A DNA stretch of 20,114 bases from Treponema sp. (GTDB lineage Bacteria; Spirochaetota; Spirochaetia; Treponematales; Treponemataceae): contig JAILNY010000136.1 of the NCBI GenBank assembly GCA_024691105.1, positions 1 through 20,114 of the forward strand. Reading direction: 5' to 3'. Below the pieces are notes generated by a model, which ran no database searches, was not told the origin of the DNA, and saw only the letters and a program-made list of their open reading frames with translations. This document shows positions 1 to 6,920 of the stretch, one piece after another (position 1 is the stretch's first letter; every line of letters begins with the position of its first letter). Position numbers and translations under genes: made by a program.

Positions 1-1
1 C

Positions 2-112
2 AACGATACAAAAAAACTTTTCAGCTGGCAAAAGGTCGAAGCATTAACATTTGAATTTAGCGATAAACCGCTTACAGAAGAAATTTGCATAAGAGACATT
101 AGAATAAAATGA
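2..112 (+). CDS. C-terminal end of an unidentified protein (partial)
   Basis: An open frame runs in from the left edge and ends at TGA 110-112, giving 36 visible residues that end ...RDIRIK. Its stop overlaps the start of the next gene in an ATGA arrangement, so the two are probably translationally coupled in one operon. The visible tail alternates hydrophobic and polar residues (W-Q-K-V-E-A-L-T-F-E-F), as in a beta-sandwich domain. The piece is too short to name a family or function. Confidence 0.6.
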   Translation, partial: NDTKKLFSWQKVEALTFEFSDKPLTEEICIRDIRIK

Positions 113-798
113 AAATAACAATTATCCACGGACAGAATCACAAAGGTTCAACTTATCATATTGCACGACAGCTTGCAGAAAAAATAAACGGCGAAATTAC
201 CGACTTCTTTTTACCAAAGGACTTTGGTGAATTTTGTATAGGCTGCTGTAACTGTTTTAACAAAAGCGAAACTTTGTGTCCACATTACAAAAAGCTTTCA
301 CCATTGACTGACGCAATGGATGCAGCCGACGTTCTTATCTTTGAAAGCCCTGTTTACGTTTATCACGCAACAGGTGCCATGAAAGCATTCCTTGACCATT
401 ATGGATGGCGCTGGATGGTTCACAGCCCGGAAGAATCCATGTTTAAAAAACAGGCAGTCTGTATTGCAACAGCAGCCGGCGCCGGAATGAAGTCAACAAT
501 AAAAGATATGGCTGACAGCCTCTTTTTCTGGGGCGTTCCAAAGACCTACAAATATGGAATTGCAATCAGGGCTATCAACTGGGACCATGTCTCAGAAAAA
601 ACAAAAGCCGCAATCGATAAAAAAACTACAAGTCTTGCAAATATAATTAACCGCAAAAACGGCAAAATTAAACCTGGCCTCAAAACCAGAGCCTGGTTCT
701 TTTTAATGCATCTTTTGCAGCGCAAAGGCTTTAGCGAACGCGACCGCATTTACTGGAACGAAAAAGGCTGGACAGGCAGCAAGCGTCCATGGAAGTAA
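109..798 (+). CDS. NAD(P)H-dependent FMN reductase / flavodoxin-fold protein
   Basis: The 229-residue product begins with a beta strand and a flavin phosphate-binding loop (IHGQNHKGST, residues 6-15), the hallmark of the NADPH-dependent FMN reductase / iron-sulfur flavoprotein branch of the flavodoxin fold. A cysteine group follows (CIGCCNCF, about residues 43-50, then a further Cys at about 57). The middle segment with ESPVYVYHATGAMKAFLDH fits the family's second flavin-contacting loop. It probably moves electrons from NAD(P)H to a flavin or a small substrate in the cytoplasm; the substrate is unknown. The start overlaps the upstream stop by 4 bases (ATGA), and the end overlaps thiE by 10 bases, so the three look co-transcribed. 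The C-terminal 40 residues, with many Arg, Lys and Trp, extend beyond the core fold. A specific role in thiamine synthesis is not shown by the sequence. Confidence 0.8.
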   Translation: MKITIIHGQNHKGSTYHIARQLAEKINGEITDFFLPKDFGEFCIGCCNCFNKSETLCPHYKKLSPLTDAMDAADVLIFESPVYVYHATGAMKAFLDHYGWRWMVHSPEESMFKKQAVCIATAAGAGMKSTIKDMADSLFFWGVPKTYKYGIAIRAINWDHVSEKTKAAIDKKTTSLANIINRKNGKIKPGLKTRAWFFLMHLLQRKGFSERDRIYWNEKGWTGSKRPWK

Positions 799-1424
799 AC
801 AACCTCCGCGCAGCCCTCCGCCTTTACGCAATCACCGACCGTCACTGGCTAAACGCCGACACACTTGAACACCAGGTCGAGCTTGCAATCAAAGGCGGTG
901 CTACAATAATTCAATTCCGTGAAAAATCCGCACCCGATACCGAACGCGAAGCACTTGCCCTCAAAGTCCAGGATGTCTGCCGCCGCTACAACGTCCCTTT
1001 CATTATCAACGATGATGTGGAACTTGCAAAAAAGATAAATGCAGACGGTGTTCATGTCGGGCAGGAAGATATGAATATTCTTAAAGCCCGCGCTATTTTA
1101 GGAAAAAACAAAATTATCGGAGTTTCTTCGCATAACGTTCAGGAAGCAGTTTTGGCCCAAAAGCAGGGCGCGGACTATCTTGGATGTGGTGCCGTTTTTG
1201 CAACGAGTTCAAAAGATAACGTAAGCTGCCTTCCGCTCAAAACCCTAAAAGAGATCTGCGCTTGCGTACAAATCCCGGTGGTTGCAATAGGTGGAATAAA
1301 TCTGGATAATATTGAATTATTGCGCGACACAGGAATTGCAGGGGCTGCGGTAATAAGCGCAATCTTTGGAGCAGAGAACATCGAACAGGCAGCACGCGAC
1401 TTACGCGCAAGACTCAACAATTGA
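789..1424 (+). CDS. thiE: thiamine-phosphate synthase
   Basis: ThiE joins hydroxymethylpyrimidine diphosphate (HMP-PP) to thiazole phosphate to give thiamine monophosphate. At 211 residues it has the usual family length and TIM-barrel landmarks in order: YAITDR near residue 13, IIQFREK (diphosphate-contacting Arg/Glu/Lys) near 40, FIINDDVELAKKINADGVHVGQEDM at about 75-99 (metal-binding Asp residues and the Gly-Gln turn), then GADYLGCGAVFATSSK and VVAIGGINLDN. The usual G-P-V-F-x-T-x-T-K stretch reads GAVFATSSK here, a mild deviation. The ATG lies inside the end of the upstream reductase gene (10-base overlap), which favours translational coupling; no strong ribosome binding site is visible. 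thiD follows after 85 bases. No thiC, thiG or thiM is in the window, so precursors may come from elsewhere or from uptake. Confidence 0.93.
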   Translation: MEVNNLRAALRLYAITDRHWLNADTLEHQVELAIKGGATIIQFREKSAPDTEREALALKVQDVCRRYNVPFIINDDVELAKKINADGVHVGQEDMNILKARAILGKNKIIGVSSHNVQEAVLAQKQGADYLGCGAVFATSSKDNVSCLPLKTLKEICACVQIPVVAIGGINLDNIELLRDTGIAGAAVISAIFGAENIEQAARDLRARLNN

Positions 1425-1509
1425 GTATAATCCGCGCGATTCGTGACATGACGCAATTCATGGCGCGCCAAAATTCACGCCGGTTCGCGATTTATTAAAG
1501 AGGTAAAAA
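1425..1509 (+). other. thiE-thiD intergenic spacer with CG-rich palindromes
   Basis: This short spacer carries CCGCGCG near 1432 and the perfect 10-base palindrome TGGCGCGCCA at 1461-1470, unusual in an otherwise AT-rich window. It ends with AAGAGGT (1498-1504), a good ribosome binding site five bases before the thiD start. No clear promoter or T-tract terminator is seen, so read-through from thiE is likely. Confidence 0.4.
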
Positions 1510-2298
1510 ATGAAAGTTTCAATGACAATTGCAGGAAGTGATTCTAGCGGTGGAGCCGGTATCCAGGCAGACATAAAAACAATGACCGCAAATGGCGTTT
1601 ATGCCATGAGCGCAATTACCGCCTTGACTGCACAGAATACTACAGGCGTTCAGGGAATTATGAACGTAACTGCTGATTTTTTAAGACAGCAGATTGACTC
1701 ATGTATTACCGACATCAGACCTGACAGCGTAAAAATTGGAATGGTTTCGCAGATTGAATTAATCAAGGTAATTGCAGAACGTCTTAAATTTTATGGAATC
1801 AAAAATATTGTCGTAGATCCAGTTATGGTTGCAACCAGCGGCGCAAAACTGATTGATGATAATGCAATAGATATCCTTAAATCAGAGCTTTTACCGATTG
1901 CCACAGTCTGCACACCAAATATCCCCGAAGCAGAAATTTTAAGTGGAATGAAGATTTCAAGCGCCGACGACATGGAAAAAGCCGCGCGCGCGATAAATGA
2001 AAAATATTCCTGTGCCGTTTTATGTAAAGGTGGCCACAACTTAAACGATGCCAACGACCTTTTATATACCGGCAACAAAGCAACCTGGTTCAATGGCAAA
2101 CGCATCGATAATCCTAACACACATGGAACAGGCTGTACCCTTTCCAGTGCAATAGCCGCAAATCTTGCAAAGGGCGCATCCCTTGAAGAGTCCGTAAAAA
2201 ATGCAAAGGATTATTTATCGCGCGCGCTTGCAGCCATGCTTGACCTTGGTCAGGGCAGCGGCCCAATGAACCATGCATTCGTTTTCCAGGACGCGTAG
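1510..2298 (+). CDS. thiD: hydroxymethylpyrimidine / phosphomethylpyrimidine kinase
   Basis: ThiD phosphorylates HMP and HMP-P to HMP-PP, the pyrimidine substrate of ThiE. The 262-residue product has the ribokinase-fold landmarks: AGSDSSGGAGIQAD at residues 8-21 (substrate-binding glycine-rich loop), ALTAQNT near 38, VKIGM near 77, DPVMVATSG near 100-108, TPNIPEAE near 136, CKGGH near 176, and the anion-hole / catalytic motif THGTGCT at about 202-208. Length is normal for the family. The start is supported by AAGAGGT just upstream. It lies downstream of thiE in the same direction, so synthesis and coupling of the pyrimidine half sit together. No TPP riboswitch is visible before thiE or thiD within the window; control, if any, would lie upstream of the left edge. 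Confidence 0.94.
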   Translation: MKVSMTIAGSDSSGGAGIQADIKTMTANGVYAMSAITALTAQNTTGVQGIMNVTADFLRQQIDSCITDIRPDSVKIGMVSQIELIKVIAERLKFYGIKNIVVDPVMVATSGAKLIDDNAIDILKSELLPIATVCTPNIPEAEILSGMKISSADDMEKAARAINEKYSCAVLCKGGHNLNDANDLLYTGNKATWFNGKRIDNPNTHGTGCTLSSAIAANLAKGASLEESVKNAKDYLSRALAAMLDLGQGSGPMNHAFVFQDA

Positions 2299-2305
2299 TG
2301 CATAA

Positions 2306-2334
2306 ACCGCGCGACCGGTTTACAATCGCGCGGT
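2306..2334. terminator. GC-rich hairpin between converging thiD and ABC transporter genes
   Basis: A perfect 9-bp stem, ACCGCGCGA (2306-2314) with TCGCGCGGT (2326-2334), and an 11-base loop lie exactly between the thiD stop and the stop of the converging ABC gene at 2335. There is no T tract on either strand, so it could be a weak or factor-assisted bidirectional terminator. Confidence 0.5.
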
Positions 2335-3126
2335 CTACTGCAATACCATCTTATCGTTCGTAATCGATGTTTTTCTGATTGCCTTAAAGCGCTTGTTCAA
2401 ATCTTCCATCGTAAGATTTTCTTTTTCTTTACCGCTGATATCAAGAATAATCTCGCCGCCGTCCATCATCAAAAGACGATTTCCGTAATCAAGCGCCTGC
2501 TGCATATTATGAGTTACCATCATTACAGTAAGGTTGTATTTGTCGGCAAATTCCTTGGTAAGCTTCATAACAATGTCGGCGTTAGTCGGATCAAGAGCCG
2601 CAGTATGTTCATCCAAAAGAAGAATCTGCGGCTTAGAAAGAACTGCCATCAAAAGAGTAAGCGCCTGGCGCTGTCCACCCGAAAACTGATCTACGTTATC
2701 GTTAAGACGCTCTTCCAAACCCATATTCAGTTTTTTAAGTTCTTCCTTAAAAAATGCCTGCTTCTTTTTATTAAGGCTGATCTTAAGACCCTTCCAACCC
2801 TTTTTGCTGCAGATCATCATATTATCCTGAAGTGACATCTTGCCGGCAGTTCCCAAAAGCGGATTCTGGAAAATACGACCGATGTATTTTGCGCGCTTGT
2901 ATTCCGGCTCGTTTGTGATGTCTTTAGAGTCAAGCGTTATAGTTCCGTGTGAAGGATGCATATTGCCCGAAATGATATTGTACAAAGTTGATTTGCCGGC
3001 TCCGTTTGAACCGATGACGGTAATAAAATCGCCTTCGTTGATTTTAAGGTTTATGTTTTTAAGTGCTTCGTTTTCGTCAGGGGTTCCTGCGTTAAATGTA
3101 ATTCCGATATTCTTAAGCTCTAGCAT
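2335..3126 (-). CDS. ABC transporter ATP-binding protein (TrpZ / COG1101-like)
   Basis: The 263-residue cytoplasmic ATPase powers the importer encoded with it. Visible motifs are Walker A GSNGAGKST (39-47), Q-loop IFQNP (85-89), signature FSGGQRQ (148-154), Walker B ILLLDEH (168-174) with D-loop ALDP, and the switch His in MVTHN (205). Having DEHTAALDP after Walker B resembles the ATPases of the uncharacterised / tryptophan-type (TrpXYZ) uptake systems. The start is supported by AAAAGGGGAA five bases upstream of the ATG. The first 14 bases overlap the end of the permease gene, so the pair is translationally coupled. The transported molecule cannot be read from this subunit. Confidence 0.88.
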   Translation of the reverse strand: MLELKNIGITFNAGTPDENEALKNINLKINEGDFITVIGSNGAGKSTLYNIISGNMHPSHGTITLDSKDITNEPEYKRAKYIGRIFQNPLLGTAGKMSLQDNMMICSKKGWKGLKISLNKKKQAFFKEELKKLNMGLEERLNDNVDQFSGGQRQALTLLMAVLSKPQILLLDEHTAALDPTNADIVMKLTKEFADKYNLTVMMVTHNMQQALDYGNRLLMMDGGEIILDISGKEKENLTMEDLNKRFKAIRKTSITNDKMVLQ

Positions 3127-4006
3127 GTTTGTTCCCCTTTTTAGAAATGATAAGACAGATGATAATCAAAAGACCTGTAATAAGCTTTAAGTCATTGCTT
3201 GTAAGTCCGATTACAAATCCGTAGCTGCGTCCAAAGTACATAATTCCGCGGTATATAATTGAACCGATTAAAACGCGCAGTGTCTGCATTCCGATTTTAT
3301 TTGAACGGATAATAAACTCACCAAGCATGAGTGAAGCAAGTCCACTTACGATAACACCGGTTCCGGAACCAACGTCGGCAAAACCGTTGTACATTGCTGC
3401 AAAAGCACCCGAGAGTGCGGCAAGCCCGTCCCCTACGCAAACGCCGATCCCGCGGACAATCTGTGGATTAACTCCCTGCGAGATAATCATCTGCTGGTTT
3501 GCACCAAGGGCACCCATTGTAAGTCCGAGATCTGTATGGTAAAAAATGTCCATAATCCATTTAAGAGCAATTACAAAGATAATCAGGAATATACAAATTC
3601 CAAGCTCTGCCGGAAGATTAGGAAAATGCGCCTCGCAGAATGCTGTGATTTTAGAAAAAGGTGTATCAATTTTAAGGAACGAAATATTTGCCTTATTGCT
3701 CATTACACGAAGGTTAATTGAATAAAGCATTGTCATTACTAAAATTCCTGCAAGCAAATCAGGAATTTTAAGCTTTGTATAAATTACAGTTGTACAAAGT
3801 CCGGCAAGAATTCCACCCATAAAAGCAAAACAAAGTGCGATAACCGGATTCATTCCAATTGTCAGACAAGCCGCAAGAATACAGCCGCCCAGCGGAAACG
3901 CGCCGTCAACTGTCATATCACAAAAATTAAGAACACGGTAAGACATGAATACGCCTAATACCATAATTCCATAAATTAAACCTTCAATAATTATGCTGCA
4001 AAACAT
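3113..4006 (-). CDS. ABC transporter permease (TrpY / COG4120-like)
   Basis: The 297-residue integral membrane protein has about eight hydrophobic segments spread over its length, with short polar loops such as SNKIGMQTLR and a charged tail KKGNKHARA. Segments such as YRVLNFCDMTVDGAFPLGG near the N-terminus and NPQIVRGIGVCVGDGLAALSGA in the last third fit the branched-chain-amino-acid/ribose type permease superfamily (BPD_transp_2), in the sub-branch paired with COG2984 lipoproteins. It would form the inner-membrane channel. A ribosome binding site GAGGAA lies just upstream. Between it and the lipoprotein gene upstream is a strong hairpin, so it may be expressed below the binding protein. It overlaps the ATPase start by 14 bases. 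Confidence 0.83.
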   Translation of the reverse strand: MFCSIIIEGLIYGIMVLGVFMSYRVLNFCDMTVDGAFPLGGCILAACLTIGMNPVIALCFAFMGGILAGLCTTVIYTKLKIPDLLAGILVMTMLYSINLRVMSNKANISFLKIDTPFSKITAFCEAHFPNLPAELGICIFLIIFVIALKWIMDIFYHTDLGLTMGALGANQQMIISQGVNPQIVRGIGVCVGDGLAALSGAFAAMYNGFADVGSGTGVIVSGLASLMLGEFIIRSNKIGMQTLRVLIGSIIYRGIMYFGRSYGFVIGLTSNDLKLITGLLIIICLIISKKGNKHARA

Positions 4007-4086
4007 TTAATAATTCCTCATATCCAAACGCCCCATTTTGCTTTGCATAACTGCGTCGCATTGCGGCAAGATGAATTTAAAAAAAT

Positions 4087-4139
4087 AAAAGGGCTGTTTT
4101 ATTCCGGCAACGACAAATTGTCAGAAAAAACGCCCTTTT
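4087..4139 (-). terminator. intra-operon hairpin / partial terminator between binding protein and permease
   Basis: On the - strand AAAAGGGC (4139-4132) pairs with GCCCTTTT (4094-4087). The adjoining GTTTT/AAAAC bases extend the stem, and an inner GACAA-T-TTGTC stem lies within the loop. The far side runs into ATTTTTTT. This is a credible intrinsic terminator placed right after the lipoprotein stop, so it probably stops most transcripts and leaves the permease/ATPase genes at a lower level. Confidence 0.65.
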
Positions 4140-4157
4140 ATTATAAAGCATTTTTAA

Positions 4158-5138
4158 TTACTTTTCTATTAATTTTCCATTTTCAAAGATCATATTTGCA
4201 GAATTTTTAAGTTCATCAGAAATTGCAATTCCACATGCTTTTGCAGCATCAAGGTCAATAAGCAAATCTGAATCAGATGGTTCTGTCATAAAGCGTACAG
4301 GAATGTCTGCAGGTTTTGTTCCGTTAAGAATTTTTACAACGATTTCACCTGTTGCACGGCCTGCTTTGTAATAGTTAAATCCGCTTGCCATAAAAATTCC
4401 ACCGTCTTTAGCAGCTGTTACATCGCCAGAGAAGATAGGCTTTTTAGCTCTTCCAAATACATCTACGAGAGAAGCTATTGCACTGAATACAGTGTTGTCA
4501 GTTGTAAGGTAGATTCCATCAACGCGGTTGATGATTGTTTCTGCAGCCTGTTTAACTTCGCTAGACTGTGTAATTGCCTGAGTAACAAGATTAATTCCTG
4601 CTTCCTGGCAGCCCTGTTTTACAAGTTCAAGAGAAGAAACTGAGTTTGCTTCGTTGCTTGTGTAGATATAACCAAGTGTTTTAATTCCTGTGATTTTTGC
4701 AAAAAGCTTGATGTGTTCTACAGTAGGAATTGCATCGCTCATACCTGTTACATTCTTCTTACCCTTGTCTACTGAATCAACAAGCTTTGCTCCAACAGGA
4801 TCTGTAACAGTTCCAAATACAACTGGTGTATCTTTTAATGTTGTTGCAAGTGCAATAGCAACAGGAGTTGCAATTCCGACAGCAACGTTAACTTTTTTTA
4901 CCTTGAACTGAGATGCAATCTGAGCAGCAGTATTAACATCGCCGTTTGCATTCTGCAAATCAAATTCTGCTTCGATACCGTTTTCTTTAATTACATCCAT
5001 GATACCCTGTTCAACTGCATCAAGTGCCGGATGCTGAACGATTTTAGCAATACCAATTTTTACCTGCTTTGAATCTTTGTTTCCGCATGAAGCAAATACA
5101 AGACCTGCAATCATGATTAAAGGAATAAATTTTTTCAT
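4158..5138 (-). CDS. ABC transporter substrate-binding lipoprotein (TrpX / COG2984-like)
   Basis: The 326-residue binding protein starts MKKFIPLIMIAGLVFASCGN: a signal peptide with a lipobox ending at Cys18, so it is lipid-anchored outside the inner membrane. Sequence such as VKIGIAKIVQHPALDAVEQGI, followed by VAVGIATPVAIALA, PVVFGTVTDPV and later IYLTTDNTVFSAI, matches the ABC_sub_bind family (Pfam PF04392), whose characterised members bind aromatic amino acids; many are unassigned. I place the start at ATG 5138 because AGAGG lies six bases upstream; a TTG two codons earlier overlaps that spacer. It is first in an operon with permease and ATPase. A strong promoter and a palindrome lie just upstream. 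The ligand is not known; a thiamine precursor is possible from context only. Confidence 0.87.
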   Translation of the reverse strand: MKKFIPLIMIAGLVFASCGNKDSKQVKIGIAKIVQHPALDAVEQGIMDVIKENGIEAEFDLQNANGDVNTAAQIASQFKVKKVNVAVGIATPVAIALATTLKDTPVVFGTVTDPVGAKLVDSVDKGKKNVTGMSDAIPTVEHIKLFAKITGIKTLGYIYTSNEANSVSSLELVKQGCQEAGINLVTQAITQSSEVKQAAETIINRVDGIYLTTDNTVFSAIASLVDVFGRAKKPIFSGDVTAAKDGGIFMASGFNYYKAGRATGEIVVKILNGTKPADIPVRFMTEPSDSDLLIDLDAAKACGIAISDELKNSANMIFENGKLIEK

Positions 5139-5162
5139 AAACAACCTCTAAATAATTTTAAA

Positions 5163-5218
5163 GTTTCTATCAGTAGAAACGTTGAATATAATATACACCT
5201 TTGCCGCGTTATTGTCAA
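5163..5218 (-). promoter_or_regulatory. promoter of the ABC importer with palindromic operator candidate
   Basis: On the - strand TTGACA (5218-5213), a 17-base spacer and TATATT (5195-5190) form a near-consensus sigma-70 promoter. Just downstream, at about +3 to +20, is GTTTCTATCAGTAGAAAC (5163-5180 on the + strand), two 7-base arms around 4 bases. Another copy of the arm TAGAAAC lies at 5219-5225, directly behind the -35 box. This spacing fits a repressor covering both sides of the promoter. Confidence 0.68.
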
Positions 5219-5251
5219 TAGAAACATGCATGAAAATTTATTTTGTTTTAT

Positions 5252-5587
5252 TCATTGACTATGTATATCTCTCATTAAGATATCTAAAGATTTATCAATA
5301 TATTTTTGAATGTCCTGCTTATGTTTTTGAAATAGAATATAAGAATTATCTTTAGTTTCTTTTATTTCTTTATCTTCTATAAATAATTCATGTATTTCAA
5401 GATTAAGAGCATAAGCTAATTTACCAAGAGTTTTATCACTTATCCAAGTTTGGCATCGCTCAATATCATTCATATAAGGTTCTGAAATATCTGCTAACTC
5501 TGCAAGTTTTGCCTGAGTAATTCCAAGTTCTTTTCTGCGTAATTTAATATTAGTTGCCAGGATTTTTCGTACAGAATCTTGATCCAT
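5252..5587 (-). CDS. XRE-family helix-turn-helix regulator
   Basis: The 111-residue protein has an N-terminal Cro/C1-type helix-turn-helix at about residues 8-65 (IKLRRKELGITQAKLAELADISEPYMNDIERC, with the typical Q-x-x-L-A at the start of helix 2 and the D-I-E-R contact). The C-terminal half is charged and helical, probably a dimerisation tail. It probably binds DNA as a repressor. It is divergent from the lipoprotein gene at 5721, with 133 bases between them that hold two inverted repeats, the likely operators. No Shine-Dalgarno sequence is visible before the ATG. Codon use is strongly AT-rich, like the next two genes and unlike glmS or the ABC operon, which suggests acquisition as a unit. 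The target is not proven. Confidence 0.85.
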   Translation of the reverse strand: MDQDSVRKILATNIKLRRKELGITQAKLAELADISEPYMNDIERCQTWISDKTLGKLAYALNLEIHELFIEDKEIKETKDNSYILFQKHKQDIQKYIDKSLDILMRDIHSQ

Positions 5588-5622
5588 ATAATATATGATA
5601 TGTTATTATCCTAGATTTCTAA

Positions 5623-5691
5623 ACATGACATTGACATGTAAAAATACCTATGCTAATATTTAATATTATAATCCATGATAATGGATATAAT
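5623..5691 (+). promoter_or_regulatory. promoter of the lipoprotein gene with two inverted repeats
   Basis: TTGACA (5631-5636), a 17-base spacer and TAATAT (5654-5659), with TGC before the -10, make a strong promoter for the + strand gene. ACATG-ACATTGA-CATGT (5623-5639) covers the -35 box. ATCCAT-GATA-ATGGAT (5671-5686) lies just after the predicted start point. Either could be the operator of the divergent XRE regulator. Confidence 0.65.
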
Positions 5692-5720
5692 ATTAATCAG
5701 TTAAAGAATAATGGAGAGTA

Positions 5721-6464
5721 ATGATGAAAAAAGTAAATTATTCAATCAAAATTGGTTTAACTATGATTATTTTCACAATTATAGCATTAGCATGTGCAAG
5801 TTCAAATAATCTAGATTATACAAAGTATGTAAGAAAAGAGTCTTTTTCGATTCCTTCCTTAGACACCGTAACTACCGTTTCTGTAGGGGATGCGTTATTA
5901 AAACAAGGTTCATTAGTTAAAACTGATGCTATTCAGATAAAAAAAGATTCATTAGATGGAGTTGTTAAAAAGGGAATATATAGGTATGACGGAAAAGATA
6001 AAAATGGAAATAAAATGTTTAGACCTGTTTATAATTCTGGAGCTGAAATCATAAGTACCCCGAATCAACCTTTCACATTTATTGTATATGGGCCAATTAA
6101 ACAAATGGTTAATGATAAATGGGTAGAAGTAGGAAAGGGATTAACAGCAGGATTCCTTACTGGAATAAATACCATGCGTAAAGGTTCAAAATTCATACCT
6201 GACACTGATTATGAAATGACTGAAATAATAGCTCCAGAAGAAAATAGTTTTCAACAAACCTTGTTATATACAGGTAGAGAAAATAATATTATAAAATTTT
6301 CATACAGAGAATTTAGTGATGATATGGCTCGTCCAAGTTTTACAGTTGATGTACAATATGATTTAAACCAATCAAAGGAAATTTCATTTAGACAGGCTAA
6401 AATTGAAGTAATAAAAGCAACTAATAGTTCTATTACTTATAAAGTTCTATCAAATTTTAACTAA
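5721..6464 (+). CDS. hypothetical lipoprotein
   Basis: The 247-residue protein is not recognised. It begins with a short basic stretch (MMKKVNYSIK), a hydrophobic segment and a lipobox-like IIALAC with Cys25, so it should be a lipoprotein. The mature part looks beta-rich and has no obvious enzyme motif; GLTAGFLTGINTM in the middle is a small hydrophobic Gly-rich patch. The start is supported by GGAGAG upstream; either of the two adjacent ATG codons (5721 or 5724) could be used. It is very AT-rich in codon use. It is transcribed away from the XRE gene and followed after 10 bases by the VanZ-like gene, so the two may act together at the cell surface. Confidence 0.7.
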   Translation: MMKKVNYSIKIGLTMIIFTIIALACASSNNLDYTKYVRKESFSIPSLDTVTTVSVGDALLKQGSLVKTDAIQIKKDSLDGVVKKGIYRYDGKDKNGNKMFRPVYNSGAEIISTPNQPFTFIVYGPIKQMVNDKWVEVGKGLTAGFLTGINTMRKGSKFIPDTDYEMTEIIAPEENSFQQTLLYTGRENNIIKFSYREFSDDMARPSFTVDVQYDLNQSKEISFRQAKIEVIKATNSSITYKVLSNFN

Positions 6465-6474
6465 TTTATATAAT

Positions 6475-6885
6475 TTGAAAAGTATTTCAAATAAACATAA
6501 TTTGCTTAAATTCCTTAGTGCTATAGTTTTAATGATAATTGCAATCGCGTTATACATTTTTCTACATGGTACTAAGGAATTATTTTTATTCCAGAAAATA
6601 AATTCAATAAAAAATATAATACCTATGTTTGAAGGAACTAATTTACACAACAAATTTTTGACAGGGTATTGTGTTGATATTTTATGGTTTACGGCTTTCC
6701 AATTATCATATTCTTGCATTTCGAAAAAACACTATTCAACTATTCTAGTTTTGATATACGGTATCATATTAGAAAGTATACAATTTTTCTTTCCAATTTT
6801 TGGAACATTTGATTTTTGGGATATCGCTATCTATTCTTTTATTACTCTAATATTTTTATTTATAAGTTTTATAATTAAATTATAA
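6475..6885 (+). CDS. small VanZ-like membrane protein
   Basis: Up to 136 residues with four hydrophobic segments (about 12-30, 62-80, 88-106 and 113-133). The stretch ESIQFFFPIFGTFDFWDIA near residues 102-120 matches the E-x-x-Q...G-x-F-D-x-x-D signature of VanZ-like / DUF2809-type small membrane proteins, and KFLTGYCVDILWF fits the preceding conserved part. The function of these proteins outside glycopeptide resistance is poorly known. The start is uncertain: TTG 6475 lies 10 bases after the lipoprotein stop and has no Shine-Dalgarno sequence; ATG 6532 is an alternative that loses 19 residues and shortens the first hydrophobic segment. Codon use is strongly AT-rich. It ends directly against the glmS terminator palindrome. 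Confidence 0.65.
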   Translation: MKSISNKHNLLKFLSAIVLMIIAIALYIFLHGTKELFLFQKINSIKNIIPMFEGTNLHNKFLTGYCVDILWFTAFQLSYSCISKKHYSTILVLIYGIILESIQFFFPIFGTFDFWDIAIYSFITLIFLFISFIIKL

Positions 6886-6912
6886 AAAAAGCGGCCTCGA
6901 TCGAGGCCGCTT
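6882..6912 (-). terminator. glmS intrinsic terminator (perfect 24-base palindrome)
   Basis: A self-complementary 24-base block at 6889-6912 (half-site AAGCGGCCTCGA) is followed on the - strand by a run of T (6890-6884). It stands 8 bases past the glmS stop. On the + strand it closes the VanZ-like gene, but without a T tract there. Confidence 0.88.
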
Positions 6913-6920
6913 CGTAGTTA

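Noticed and set aside
5145..5251. Riboswitch or T-box leader before the ABC importer
   Set aside because: The predicted leader is only about 45 bases and holds a single short palindrome; no known riboswitch core is seen.
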